From positions 1 to 49,456 of the forward strand of contig JAIVFJ010000396.1 in the NCBI GenBank assembly GCA_025765615.1: DNA of 49,456 nucleotides, read 5' to 3'. The translations under genes were made by a program, and so were the position numbers. This DNA comes from Zopfochytrium polystomum (taxonomy: Eukaryota; Chytridiomycota; Chytridiomycetes; Chytridiales; Chytridiaceae). The notes under the pieces are model-generated. The model was given only the letters and a program-made list of their open reading frames with translations. It ran no database searches and was not told the DNA's origin. Of the stretch, positions 9,924 through 21,261 are shown piece after piece. Within the stretch, counting starts at the first letter, position 1; each line of letters starts with the position of its first letter.

Positions 9924-10843
9924 TCAACTCTCGCTCAACTCACGCCGCCCGTTCCACACGCTGCGCACGTCCGCCGCCGCAACGCGCCGCTCCTCTTCCC
10001 ACCCCTTGGCCCCGATCCAGAACCCGCCGCCCAGCCCACCCAGCCCGTTTGCACCCGACGAAGACGACGACGAAGTCGATGACTGCGACGACGACGCAGC
10101 GTCGTAACCAAACCCGAACCCACACCCGTCCGCCGAACCAGCGGCCGCCACGCTTGCCGAGGCCGTGGCAGCGGCGATAGCCGCCTGTTCCCTCGCCGCC
10201 TTTTTGCGCCGCCTTGGCGTCCACCTCACCCAGCCACTGCACAAACGGACCGTCCCCTCCGTGCTGCACCGCCGCACCCACAGCAGTAGCACCACCACCA
10301 CTGGAAGCAGCGGCAGCCTCAAGCATCCCCACGAGCGTCTCGCCGCTCGTAGAACCACCGCACCTCAGCGTGCTCCGGCGACACAAGGTCCACCACGCTT
10401 GTCAGCAGCCGCTGCAGGCTGAGCGGGTTGTTGCTGATGTTGCTGGTGTTGCTGCTGTTCGTGCTGCCAGGCAGCAGCGCGGCTGCAGAGGGCGCGGTGT
10501 ATGATGATGCGGAAGAAAAACCAGTGACTGGCGACGGTTGCTGTTTGGGCGGCGGCGACGACCGCGCCGTCCGCACGAGCCCGCCCAGCGTCTGCGCAAA
10601 CCGGCCGCCGCCGACGCCGCAAAGCCCGGCAGCGCCCCGACGACGCCTGTTGCCGACGCCGACAATCCATCCTCGCCGCCTCCCCTCGGCACCACGCCCC
10701 CACTCTCCGCGATCGCCCCGCCGTCTCAGTCGCCGCTCCCGCCGAATTCCCGCAAACAGCGCACCGCCAAAGATGCCCGACGTGGCCGGCCGCCGCCGTC
10801 CAAAGAAGTCGTCGTAGCGTCGCTGCCGGGCTGGAGAAACCAT
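9924..10843 (-). pseudogene. Hypothetical protein gene with several frame breaks
   Basis: Starting at ATG 10843 (MVSPARQRRYDDFFGRRR), coherent GC3-rich coding appears to run leftward to a stop at 9924, but it moves among all three frames. Breaks are seen near 10700 and 10590, near 10370 (after VRWFYERR) and near 10195 (an A5 run, after DAKAAQ). Segments include LQRLLTSVVDLVSPEH, PFVQWLGEVDAKAAQ and a Gly/Ser-rich C-terminus with GFWIGAKGWEEE. No domain is recognised. It is either a decayed gene or an intact one with consensus indels. GC-rich shadow frames make the exact path uncertain. Confidence 0.4.
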
Positions 10844-10978
10844 TTTGGTTAACGAAAAAAAAAAAAAAAAAAAAAAATCTAACTCGACCTGAAGTGCAGC
10901 ACCCGCGGTCGGCACATCCGCCGCACCAGCACCGTCTTGGCGACCGAACCCAGTTTTTCCGGCGCCCGCGCCTGCAAC

Positions 10979-11124
10979 TATAACAAAACGAAAAAATTGA
11001 TAAAAAAAAATTACGCTGTGGGGACTCTGTGGGGACGCTGTGGTGAAAAAAAAAAACCATAACAAAACAAAAAATTTGACAAAAAATCCAATTGCGCTTG
11101 TTGGGACTCTGTGGGAACGCTGAT
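10979..11124. repeat. Imperfect tandem duplication, two units
   Basis: Each unit has an A-rich left part (ATAACAAAAC then A-rich) followed by a GGGACTCTGTGGG core ending in ACGCTG. The two copies are about 80 bases apart, with small differences. Confidence 0.7.
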
Positions 11125-11337
11125 GAGAGGGACTCTGTGGGACGGAGTGCGGACATGTCTAGGATTCACAATTATTTTCCAAATTTGGCCTCAGCTGGTC
11201 CGGCAGACGGGTTTGGGGCAAAATGTGTCTTGCCTGAATTAGTTAAAGAAGGCATTGCGGACTCCCTTTACACCGGAGCGGGCTGAGCCATTCATTCAGT
11301 CACAGGAAGAACTGCAGTGCGGAAGCGCACATACGCA

Positions 11338-11393
<56 letters not shown>
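11338..11393. repeat. CA dinucleotide microsatellite
   Basis: About 27 uninterrupted AC units, noncoding, upstream of the secreted kinase-like gene. Confidence 0.97.
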
Positions 11394-11394
<1 letters not shown>

Positions 11395-11659
11395 AGTGCT
11401 TGGCACGCAAACGGCACTTGCCTGCCACAGTCCCTCACTGCGCCCCACTCTTCACTCTTGAGGAATGATATGCTTCATAGCCGACTATTGCTGGCCACAC
11501 CGATTGACGATGATCCGGTCTGCTTCCGAGCCGCCGGGTCCCGCCGCTGGCCGGCCCGCCTACTCAGTGCCGTCCACTCACCCACTCTCGCTTTTGCTTT
11601 CTGTGGGCTGAGCCCGCTCCAACAAGAATCAAATTCACATTCGATCTTGCTTCAACTCA

Positions 11660-12775
11660 ATGATGCTACGCTCTGCACATGCCGCGCCGCGGCGACGCCC
11701 TCAAGCCGGCCGTCTCCGCCGCCCTGCTGCCGCCGCCGGCTGCATCCACCGCCACCCACTGGTCGCAGCCGTCGTCCTCCTGCTAGCTCTCCTCCTTGTC
11801 ACTTGGCCGGGCCGCATCATCGCCGCGCCCGCCGGCGGCCTCAATCCTGGCAACAAGGTCACAATCGAGGGAACCAAATACAAGGTACGTGAAGAACCGT
11901 GCTCTCATTACCGCACGGCACACACACAGCTCATCAACCACCCCACCAAAAACCACTTCATTTCTCCGACCCTCCATCTGCATCCGCTCGATTGTCCCCA
12001 CCCATACAGGTCAAGTCGGAACTGGGCGCGGGCAAGAACGGAAAGACCTTCAAGGCAACCAGCGGATTCCTTGGTGGAACCAAATCGGTCATCAAGGAGC
12101 AGAAACGTGTCCCGTTCAATGCAAATGAGCTGGATGCCACTAAGAAGGGTGAGGCTGCCTGGATGTGAGGTGGTGGTGGTCGGTTAGAACAGCCTAGCAG
12201 CCTCCGCCCCCTCCCATCCAACACACATACACTAAAAAACCTTTCCACCAGCCGGCCAGCTTCGCGGTGTCAGCAAAGACAACACGGTGATGGCACAGAA
12301 GCCCGTTGGCACGCACGCAATTCGCGACTACCTCCGGGAAAACAAGGACAACAAAAAGTTCCTGAAAGCCGGCGAGGACCCGGCCGCCAACCCGAAAAAG
12401 GTCAAGATGAGCGACCACATCGCCCAGTCCGTCAAGAATCAGCAGACCAAAGTCGGCTACGCCCACAATGACCTCACCTTTGGCAACAACATGCGGGTCA
12501 ACGCCAAAAAGAAGGACGCCCGAGGCGCGCCCAAGGTCGAGCTCATCGACTGGGGCGCCGCGTCAAAGCTCAAAGACGGGAAACTGTCGGACTCTGACCA
12601 CAGCTTTATCGACAGGACTGCAAAGTCGCTGTGCAGTGAGGTCGGCCTCGCGTTCAGGTCCAAGGCGGGCTCGCGCCTGTTTCGCCGCGCCGCTGCGTGC
12701 TCGCGACCACGCGGCAACGGAGCGGCACCCAAGCCGGCGGGGGGCGGAGGCAATGGAGGAGGCAAGAAGAAGTGA
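11660..12775 (+). CDS. Small secreted or membrane-anchored kinase-like protein
   Basis: Three exons (11660-11884, 12010-12148, 12252-12775) with GT-AG introns of 125 and 103 nt join in frame to about 295 residues. The N-terminus is basic, then a hydrophobic segment (LVAAVVLLLALLLVTWPG) acts as signal peptide or anchor. A compact kinase-like fold follows: glycine loop LGAGKNGKTFKAT, a lysine in VIKEQKR, a possible alpha-C glutamate in NELDATKK, catalytic loop YAHNDLTFGNN (HND in place of HRD, with the metal-binding Asn), and LIDWGAAS (DWG in place of DFG). The C-lobe is very short and ends in Gly/Lys-rich sequence. The HxD and DWG pattern resembles aminoglycoside-kinase-like and other atypical kinases more than canonical protein kinases. 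The substrate is unknown. Start choice is between adjacent ATGs at 11660 and 11663. Confidence 0.72.
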
Positions 12776-13361
12776 GGAGTGGGATGGGAAGTGGTACATA
12801 TTCTTTGATAGTGAGTTGCTGCGTTCTTCATTCTTTTGCTTGTCGAGCCGTGGATGGGATTGTTTCTTTCTGCTTCTGTGTTCATCTCTCCTGCCAATAC
12901 TTTACTGTTTCTTCAACCTTCGACTGCGGGGAGGGTGGTGCAAACACTTACGTCTATTTTATGCAATTTTTGTGGTGCGGCCCAGCTCGCCGACCCACAC
13001 CCCCAGCGAGCCACCAGCCCCGTGAAGTAGAGAAAACGGCTGCCCCTGCCAGTGGCTCAATTGACATTCAATCTGGTCCTTTAGAGCACGTCCTTCATTG
13101 TGGCGTACGATTGAGGCTGATCATGCGACAGGATCGTCGTTGTGCGTGACAAGGTTTCGCTGGCGCCGATAGCGCCGACAACCATCTGGCTTCTACAAAT
13201 CCAACAAGTGTTTGACCAACCCTCCGTACAACAGGAACTGAAGCATCTCGGAAGGATGTATTTTTCCTTTCACAGCGCGGCACACAAGGTGTGCAGAGTG
13301 TCGCAACAAATACAAAGAAAACTTCCTGGAACGACAGACCTCCATTCCCTCCCTCTACTTT
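12776..13361. other. Intergenic DNA, no supported gene
   Basis: The 3' flank of the kinase-like gene. The minus-strand sequence near 13090-13080 (GGACGTGCTCTAA) matches the end of the disrupted BTB gene at 16682, suggesting the far end of a related decayed copy. Confidence 0.4.
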
Positions 13362-14292
13362 TCAGACAACCGCTCTCCGCACCATCATCACAAAAGCAGA
13401 GCACTGCCAAACAAACCACCGATCACTAAAGACTCCGCGGTCGTCCCAGGGGCGCAGCAGCCAGACAACGGAGCGTCGGTCCGCAAGGGTGGCGACAACG
13501 TCGCGCACGTCGTCGGCGCGGAAGCACCCCTCCATCACAAACTCTACTACACGGCGGCGCATGTCGAACGGGACCGGACGGTGCATGCCGGCGCCGGGGA
13601 CGACGGGTTAGGGTTCATCGCAGAGCATGGCGCGATATCTCGTCAGTACTCGCAAGCTCCAGTCTCAAGCACTGCAGGCGGCAGGACGGGGAGGGGAGGA
13701 ACTTGACAATAGCAGAAGGGCCTTTGCTGACGCGGACGCAGGCGATGGAGCCGATGGAGAACGGCGTCGGTGAGAGGAACAGTGTGTCTGTGACGGCGCA
13801 AAGGCGGTGGCTAAGTTTGACGACGGGCTCGAAGAGAGTGTGACGTTAACACGGAGGCGGGCGGGTGCAGCTCGCATCTCAGAGGCCTGTTGGCAGCCGC
13901 GGGACAGGGCATTGAGGAAGTCGCGGACGGCCTTGTCGCGACCTTTCGAGTAACCCTAATATTTACTTCGCCGCCGGGCAGGGTTATAAATGGGGGCATC
14001 GAAATCGGCGCGCGTGCCGTTGTCTGGTTGGCTGATGCCGTGGAGCAGCTGTGCCACCCGGGACGAGGTGGAGCGAGACGAGATCGATGCATAGAACGAA
14101 ACAGGCTGAGACCCGAATCACATGTCCTCGGCAACGGCGGCTCGGTCCACGGCAGCGGCGGCCGTCGAGGCCGCTTGGGGTGAGCGTCATCCTAGTGGGA
14201 ACGAATGACTGCAATAGCGAGCGGGGCAAGTTGAGTGTCCGCCGCGCGAAAGGAGATGCTAACCGTCGCCCTCTCCCCTCTCCCTTCAGCAT
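13362..14292 (-). pseudogene. Decayed gene fragments related to the 15.9-17.5 kb region
   Basis: Minus-strand pieces include a coherent 74-codon frame at 13586-13362 (DMRRRVVEFVMEGCFRADD) and broken stretches at 13665-14134 (VRDFLNALSRGCQQ). The DNA at 14160-14010 shares a landmark (CCGTGGACCGAGCCGCC) and a CAACCAACCAGNCAACGGCA-type string with 16370-16240. This looks like debris of a duplicated BTB-associated gene. Frames are lost repeatedly and no start or splice pattern could be fixed. Confidence 0.35.
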
Positions 14293-15391
14293 CCGACAAT
14301 CCCACCTACCAACCGCAAATGACCGCCGCGCTACCGCCTCTACCCCCGGCTGAACCGCCCTACCAAGTCGACTTCAACGACCGTCAAGCCCGATGTTACA
14401 ACTTTTGTGTCGCCTCACTCATCGTCGCCGTGAGCCCGGTAATGCTACCCTGCATCTTGATGGGCTGCTGCCTCAGGCCACAGCGCGCGACCATCGACGA
14501 CGCCGCAATTCGCTACAACGACGAGCCGCCCGTGCAGCTGCAGAACGTGAGCCGCGTGGCGCTGTGGCGGAATGTGTGCTGCGGCTGCGTCGAAGCGCCA
14601 CTGGTGAAGGTATCGTCGACGAATTACAAGAGTGTGTCGCTGCTGGCACCGCGGCGGGCGCGGGAGGTGCGCGAAGAGATCATGCGACGGTGGGGAAGGC
14701 GGTGCTGCGAGACGGTCGCGTATTGGACGGCGGCGCCACCGACACTCGCGTGGAGCTGACGTCAAGGTCGGCCTGGGCGACGTCGACGTGGGCGATGCCT
14801 CTGCCGGGTTCGGTGACGCTCGACAGGCTTGAGGACGGCGACACTCATATGCCGGTAACCCTCGCGTTCGACGAGCTCGCCGCCGCCGCACACTTGACGT
14901 GTGTGGCGTCCGTGTTTGCGCTCTATCCATGTCTCATCCCTTGCCTTCCGTGCTTGCCATGTCTCATGGCCAGGGAGGTACGCCATCAGCGGTGCGTCAT
15001 CGACGACCGGTCGATCCGCCTGCGGGAGGTTTCGGTCCTTCACTGCTTCGGGCACGTCGCCGAGTTGTGGATACCGCTGGACAGAGTCTCGGACGTGGTG
15101 GTATCCGCGCCGTGTTGCGCAGGCGTGGTTGCGGCGGCGCCCGACGTGCGGAACGTGATATTCACGGTGGAGGGTGTCACAGGCCCTGAAAACAACAAGG
15201 CATTTACGGCGATCCTGGCGGTGAGGAGTGCGGCGGCCGTGAAGGAGTTGATTGAAGAGAGGAAGAGGGCGCTCCAGGAACGGATCTCGCTGATATCGAC
15301 GGCTGCTGAGGGCCACGACGACGACGATGCGGCTGCAACAGCCATTGGAGGGCCGCCAAAGTGCACAAAAGATGGCGAGGGGGGGATTTGA
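14256..15391 (+). CDS. Membrane-anchored protein with two PH-like repeats, one frame break
   Basis: Two halves show the same plan: a Cys-rich hydrophobic hairpin followed by a beta-rich PH-like segment and a closing helix. Half one has FCVASLIVAVSPVMLPCILM, then RATIDDAAIRY, VALWRNVCCGC and a terminal EVREEIMRR helix. Half two has LTCVASVFALYPCLIPCLPC, then CVIDDRSIRLRE, VAELWIPLDRVSDVVV and VKELIEERKRAL. Such TM-hairpin plus PH-like domains suggest a membrane-associated lipid or scaffold protein, but no function is assigned. Half one (from ATG 14256) and half two are in different frames. A missing base near 14690 (after EEIMRR) would fuse them. Otherwise there are two ORFs. Confidence 0.6.
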
Positions 15392-15859
15392 ATGGGTTCT
15401 GTGGATCATTGTTTATCAGTATTGTACCTTTTTTTTTTTTTACTTTTTACTTTTTTTCTTCTCTTTTTTTCTATTTCTTTCTTGTTTTGATTGATGTCAG
15501 TCACCATAAGTTCACCAGTAAAAGCAAAAAGGCCAGCCGTTCCAATCTCCCTTCCGCTCTCGCCGTTTCCGCCTCCGCTCTCTCATTCAACGCAAGAAGG
15601 CGTTGAAATCGATCTGTAAAGGCAGGATGGATACAAACGTGCACGCACTTGATTTCGTGCGGGGTTTTTTGGTGAAAAGTCGCTCCGAGATTATCTTGGC
15701 TGGTTGCCGCGCTCGGCAGCCCTTAGCGAGGGCGGGAGAACCCACACAATCGTCGATGGTGCCAACGAGGGCGAGGCTTGTGTTATTTTCGTGAGTCGTT
15801 TGCCCGTTTAGCCCCCACGAGCGGAGGAGCCGCCGCTGCCTCCCGGACGGAGCATCGAT
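15392..15859. other. Intergenic DNA, no supported gene
   Basis: T-rich 3' flank (T-runs at 15430-15470), then mixed sequence without convincing coding potential. Confidence 0.6.
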
Positions 15860-16597
15860 TTATTGCTTACACTCTTTCGAACCCAGCTCAACAACCTTAG
15901 CTGCCAAACCCAGAGCCAAGATCAGCGGCAAAGACGACGGCACTCGGCGCAGCCAACACTCTCGGTACTCTTCCTGCAGCTCCGACGTCAGCTCCTTTGA
16001 AATAGCCCGATTTGCGGAGGATGAAGCGGTGCAGGCTGAGCTCCAGCCTTCGCAGCAACGAAGAAACTCACCCGCATCGCGCGGACCCGATGACGAATCG
16101 CGTTGTGATGCGTGTGGGTTTCTCTTGTGCCAGTGCCCGCTGACTTCCGCTGTGTGCCTGCTGATATCGATTGTGCGCGTGCGCGCAGCAGTGTATATCC
16201 GACCGACTGCTCCAGACATGATCTGCTTTTCCTGGGCACCGCCCGCCGCAGGTCCTGCATGCCGTTGGCTGGTTGGTTGATGCGGGTGCAGCTTCAGCAG
16301 CTGGGAGAGGCGTGCGCGAGTGGCAAACGTCACACGGCCTCGGCGACGGCGGCTCGGTCCACGGAACACTCGAAACTCAACAGCGAAACTTACCTGCATG
16401 GCGTCTTTTGGTTCTTGTCGACGAGAACCTGTACGAGGCCGCAGGTGAGCTGGTCTGGGCTCTTTCCCTCGTGGACCTCTGAATGTCGAGACACAGTAAA
16501 CGGTCGCGAGCAGACCGCGGAACCACGTTTCAGTCCGAATGCGCAGCAACGCGATTGTTCGAAAGCGCAGAATGCACCTGTGCGTCGCCACTGGCAT
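15860..16597 (-). CDS. Hypothetical protein, possible chytrid gene-family relic
   Basis: An open minus-strand frame with its first ATG at 16597. The C-terminal 45 residues (SKELTSELQEEYRECWLRR, then LILALGLAAKVVELG) look like real protein with an amphipathic helix. The N-terminal half is Arg-rich and less convincing. The DNA at 16240-16370 is similar to 14010-14160. No domain is recognised. It sits directly downstream of the disrupted BTB gene and may be its continuation or separate debris. Confidence 0.35.
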   Translation of the reverse strand: MPVATHRCILRFRTIALLRIRTETWFRGLLATVYCVSTFRGPRGKEPRPAHLRPRTGSRRQEPKDAMQVSFAVEFRVFRGPSRRRRGRVTFATRARLSQLLKLHPHQPTSQRHAGPAAGGAQEKQIMSGAVGRIYTAARTRTIDISRHTAEVSGHWHKRNPHASQRDSSSGPRDAGEFLRCCEGWSSACTASSSANRAISKELTSELQEEYRECWLRRVPSSLPLILALGLAAKVVELGSKECKQ

Positions 16598-16681
16598 CCA
16601 CACCAAGGCCAAGTGCTACTTAATTTTGTCGCACGTGCGACGTGGTTGCCCGGAAGCTGCGCAACTGATTTTTATTTTCAA

Positions 16682-18677
16682 TTAGAGCACGTCCGTCTGG
16701 ACGAATCCCACCAACCGCTCCGCAAAGGCCATTTCAAAAGACCCATCATCCGTCGGCAGGCAAGCCGGCGTCACCCACGCGATGCACTCCAAGGCAACGG
16801 TCAAATCTCTGGCGCTGCTATTCCTCTGTAGCAGGTCCAGAAGGTGGCGCAAGACGGCGCGGACGGCAATCGCAAACAGGTCGGCGTACACTGCGCGAAA
16901 GGCGGATGGAACGGACTTGAGGACGATGCGGACGATGCGGAGTACGGAGAGGGCTTTCGTGTCGAGGAGAACGGGTTGCATGTACGGAGCAACCAACAGC
17001 GTCGGCGAGGGTGAGGTCACTGTCGGGAGGGCCGTTCCTGCGTGGTTATGGAAGATGGGGTGCGGCCTCGAAGTCCACGACGCAGATGCGGCAGCGCGGC
17101 GCGCAAGGTGGGCGGCACGGGAGAGGGCGGCCGCCCGCGCGCGCAAGATGTTCGCGCGAGCTGCGCCAAGGCTGGGCCGCATTGCAGGCGGTCGACGACG
17201 GCGCACCAGTCCATTCGAACAAAACGCTCTGTCGTCGAGCCGCCAACGAAGATTTGTGGGAAACTGCGCCCCGAAAACTGCGGAGACACTGCCAGAACCA
17301 AATTATACCCGCGCGACTTCCAGTAACTTGAGGTAACCATGAAGCACAAGGACTCAATCCAATAACTGACCACGAGGCGATTCAATGGCCAATGTTTCCG
17401 TGCACATGCCGCCAACCAGTACATCCTGAACACGGGATGCTCGTTCAAGTCGGTGGATACCATTTGAATTTCTCGGCTTTGATTAGAGTGCGCCACTGCG
17501 ACGCAATCTATCAAAATTTTTAGCAGACCGCAACGAAGAGCGAGCTTACACAGCGAAGCAAAGTCACGTCAATTGTGGAATTTGCAAAAAGTCGCTGGTA
17601 ACAAGAAATCCCACAAAGTCACTTAAGATAGCTTGCTTTGATTCGAATTTCTTCCCGTCAATAAGTACATTGCTTGCAAGGGATCGAGGCTGTTCGAGAC
17701 ACTCCTCTTGGAAAACGACTTTCGAAGTATCGGTAAAGGCACGCGATGCACGCGACAAGAGAGCTTTTGGACACCGGAGGATTGATTTCCTCGAAACCCA
17801 GGGAAGACTCTGCGAATCTCGACTCAAACATTGCGCGGAAGAATCCGCAGCCGTTGAGGATATACTTGTGCACGAAGACGATGTGGCGGTTGGGTCGAAT
17901 GGACAGGAAAACGTCGCAAGTACGGTAGTCGTCAAAAACGATATTGTCGTCGGGCAGTGCCCAGGAACTTGCGGAGCGATTGAGGCGTGGGGTTCTTCAC
18001 TGGCGGCAGCGGTGGAATGAGCTCCGGTCGATGCGCAAGTTCCTGCGTTTACTGTCCGGCTGCCTTTCCAAAAGAGATAAAAGTCTGCTTGAATTTGAAC
18101 AACAGCAACTACAAGTGCGAGAAAGGGAATGACCAATCGCACGTCCATCGCTCCACAAAATTTGTTCCAAAAAAGCGACGCCCTCCTCCATCCAACCGCT
18201 GGCAAACCCAACTCTACCTGCAATCCAAGCACAACCCAGACGCATCCATCGGTCCGTCGTAACTAGGGTTTCGTTCACCAACGCAAAACCGTGAGAGTTT
18301 AGCCAACGAAGTGGGGGGAAACAGAAAAGGCAGATAGCATTCACCGCTGGCGACTCTTGCCGAGACGCGAAGCGGCAGCCGACGGGGGTGGGGTGACGAA
18401 CTGCACAGTCCATCAAGCGGGAGGTGAGCGCCTTTCCGAGGACAGGCATGCCGTCCGGATTCTCCACTTTTTTTGCAAATGCGGACGCGGACGCGTTGAC
18501 GGCAGCCGGGGGGACGTTCCAGTCGTCGAGGGGAAGCTGTTCGACGGCGACGACCAAGGGGTTCAAGCGCAAGCGGATGAAGCCCTCAGGCGGGTGGAGG
18601 TAGGCTGTCGCGGAGCATTGGAGAGCTTCGAGAGCCGTGGCGGTTTGGCAATGGGATGCAGCGTGAAGCGGCGACAT
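16682..18677 (-). pseudogene. BTB/POZ-domain protein gene, disrupted
   Basis: BTB/POZ domains mediate dimerisation and often recruit substrates to Cullin-3 ligases. Reading leftward from ATG 18677, an N-terminal exon (LHPPEGFIRLRLNPL) ends near 18345. The BTB core starts near 17975: DNIVFDDYRTCDVFLSIRPN, HKYILNGCGFFRAMFESRF, GFEEINPP. At about 17740 the frame shifts by one base to TDTSKVVFQEE, then LVTSDFLQIPQLT. Further exons at 17470-17200 (EHPVFRMYWLAACARKH) and 17100-16682 (ALECIAWVTPACLPTDD, ending FVQTDVL) fit the rest of such proteins. Several joins are unclear. It is either decayed or carries consensus errors. Confidence 0.55.
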
Positions 18678-18988
18678 CTTGCCGGCAGCTGGCTTGGTTT
18701 AAGTGTTTTCTTGCGGAAATGAGTTAGGGCGAAGGTTTCTAATTATGGGGAACTGACGAGACAAGCGAGCCCCCCACCCCCTCGTCCTATAATTCCAACT
18801 TTCAACGGTTATCTCTCCCTTCGAACATCCACAAGTCTGAATTGGGTGGGTTGTCGGGGCGCTGGCCACATCAGGCCCTCGCAGCCCGGCGGCGTTGCGG
18901 TCAGGACCCTGAGGATTTCAGTGAGGTCCTTTTCTTGGTTTGCTCAGAACGTTGTCGTGTAACAATTTGTGTTCAATTCTTGTTAAGG

Positions 18989-20490
18989 TCAAAACGATAA
19001 ACCTGCGAAATTGATCGTGCTAGACTCCGACTCCACCATATATGCACAGTCAAAACTCTTTTTCCACATCGCGGTGTTATCGAGGCCGTAAGTGGCGACG
19101 CTGAACCTGTCTGCGTTGCAAAGAAACATCAACGTGAAGAATCTGTTCCACGTGCACTCGGTCCAGCGGCCAGACAAACTAAAGTCGAGTCTGCGGCCAA
19201 GATGTGGGCCAAGGTAGCCGCGGCACGACAGCGAGATGGACTCGTCGTCCTCGCCGTAATCCTCTGAGCGGTTGAGCACTGCGACGGCAGGAGAAAGGCC
19301 TTTGTTGAAGACGAGTAGCACTGACGTGAACTGGAAAGGATTGAAGAATTTGAGCCCAATAAGCGTCGGTTTGAGAAGCATGGGAGAGAGTGGAACTCGC
19401 ACCGATTTCCAATACATGGGCGTGCCAAAGTGGCTTTCAGTCTTCATAGGAATCGCTCCCGGGCATGGACGCCAGCCGCTCTGCTCCAAGTTCCTTAGAT
19501 TCTCAATTCGCTTCTGGACGATCTCATTCGCTTCCTCGCGAGGAGTAGGCGCAGCGTCTAGATCCGTCGGAGGTCCTCCGTTGTGCTGCAGTGTCGCAAT
19601 TCCACCTTCCTCCTTCCAATGCGGAAGCAGTGTTCGTTTCAACCTGACACGCCGCACCACCGGGTCGCAGGCGTAGTGCACGCGCAGCGCGAACGCCTTC
19701 CAGCCCGCGCGCCCAGCATCGCACAGCCAGCCCAGGTACGCGAGCGCTTTGTCGTCGCACTCGGCCTCTGTGGGTGCCGATGCGAAGAATCTGTGTATGT
19801 CCTTGTTTGCAAAGTCCTGCAAGTGAGACGGGTGTGCGAAATTGTTCAGCTGAAATGCCTGGGGTCTCCACCGGAGTGGTCAGGTACCTCACACATCGTT
19901 CGTACTCGGCTGTTCTCCTGCAAATTCTCGCCGGTTCTTTTTGTACCAGCGCCCGCAGTCGCCGCGGCTGCCACAGCCGCCGCCACCGCGTGCTCGCTTT
20001 CGTCCACAGGAACCTCGTTCCCCTCCTCCCTGTCGAACACCATGCGTGTCCACTGGGCGACGGGTTCCGTTCCGCCTGCGCCGGTTGCAGTTTCGGCGGC
20101 GTCAGGCCACGGCCAGTTGCTGGATTTGTTTAGCACCGCAGGCGGAGCATCTACCGGCCATATATCGCCTGCGGGTAGCCGCGCGACAAACGTGTTGCCG
20201 CGGTAGTAGGTGTTAAAGAGCGATCGCCTCCAAACCGTCTCGGCCGCGCTTTCCGCGACCTGATGGGTTGATTAAAGATAGGTTTTTTGTGAATTTTCGT
20301 TCCGAGGGAACAGCAAACTCGCCCATACGCGTCGCCAGGCAGCCGAAGCTTTCGTTGCGGCCCAGAGATCCGGGACGGCCAGACGCGATAAGAAGTCGGC
20401 GACGATCGGGTCGGGGAGAAGCGAGCCCGCCGTTGCCGATGCGCCAGACGCCGTCTTTGCTGCAGCGCCGGTTGCAATCGGAGCCGTCAT
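18989..20490 (-). CDS. F-box protein
   Basis: Three exons in phase 0: 20490-20329, 20259-19888 and 19849-18989, totalling about 464 residues. The N-terminal F-box-like motif is LLPDPIVADFLSRLAVPDLW, then AAWRR. The first intron (GTATGG..ATCAG, 69 nt) sits inside the box and joins to VAESAAETVWRRSLF. An Ala-rich disordered middle (residues about 120-170) is followed by a long folded C-terminal region (CRGYLGPHLGRRLDFSLSG, then WTECTWNRFFTLMFL) that is probably substrate-binding. F-box proteins bind Skp1 and act as substrate receptors of SCF ubiquitin ligases. The second intron is only 38 nt, unusually short, and could instead be an indel. The minus-strand ATG at 20490 fits the start of coding bias. 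Confidence 0.75.
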
Positions 20491-21111
20491 GGTTGGGGGA
20501 TGTGGCTCAGTTTTCGTGCAAGAACTCCTAAACGGCGATCGAGTGCTTTCACGTTCGTCCCGAATAACAACCAACAACAGCACGTCCCTGTCCAGCCAAT
20601 CTGAGGCCAGCACGTTCGCTCTTTGGTAATCCGAAATTCTCCGCATGTCACCTTTTCGGCTCGATCGGCAATGTCGCCATGCCCGAGAAGGATTCTGTTG
20701 GAGCGGCAATGCTTCCATCCGAGCGAACCGTAACGGTCGCCCCGCAAGGCAAGGCCGCAGTTGGCTTCAGTCGAGCGCACTGGCGGTGGAGCCGCTAACG
20801 GAATGGAGTTTGAAGTTTTCCAGCGTAACTGTCGGGCACACGCTGCTCGTGCTGCTCGTTCGGCCCATTTTGGCCTTCTACCGTCGTCGTTGGTTCCAGT
20901 TGTTGCTTGTTGTGGCAGTTGTTCTCGAAAGCTGACAGACGAGACGCGTTTCGCGCACTATTGCCCAAGAGTAGTCTCTTTTTTTTTTTGCCGCCCCTCC
21001 CTCCTCTCGATAGCTCGACCCAGAGTGGAGTAGCGAGTGTAGTGTAGTGTCCACCATGTGCTTGGGTGGGTGGGCGGGTGGGTGGAGGGGGTGGGTCCGC
21101 CGGTGGGTTTT
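20491..21111. other. Divergent intergenic region
   Basis: About 0.6 kb separates the F-box gene (minus) from the hydrolase gene (plus), so it should hold both promoters. No TATA box or clear motif was recognised. A T-run lies at 20979-20989. Confidence 0.6.
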
Positions 21112-21220
21112 ATGCAGGTGGGGCACAGACAAACACCCGAAACAACGGAGAGACATCGAAAGGAAAAAAGAAATGAACGAAGGCATGCGCTCTCACTACG
21201 TGCACTCCTCCTTGCCGTCT

Positions 21221-21261
<41 letters not shown>

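Larger units (their letters stand above)
10844..11659. other. Intergenic DNA with a short tandem duplication
   Basis: Contains an A-run at 10855-10876, a duplicated unit of about 65-75 bases (10979-11042 and 11059-11124) and a CA microsatellite. A minus-strand stretch at 10978-10879 after a TTATAG acceptor-like site reads as a plausible protein end (PEKLGSVAKTVLVRR), but no upstream exon was found. Confidence 0.5.

Noticed and set aside
10879..10978. Possible last exon of a minus-strand gene (PEKLGSVAKTVLVRR, then a stop)
   Set aside because: It has an acceptor-like TTATAG in front but no upstream exon, and it borders a tandem duplication.
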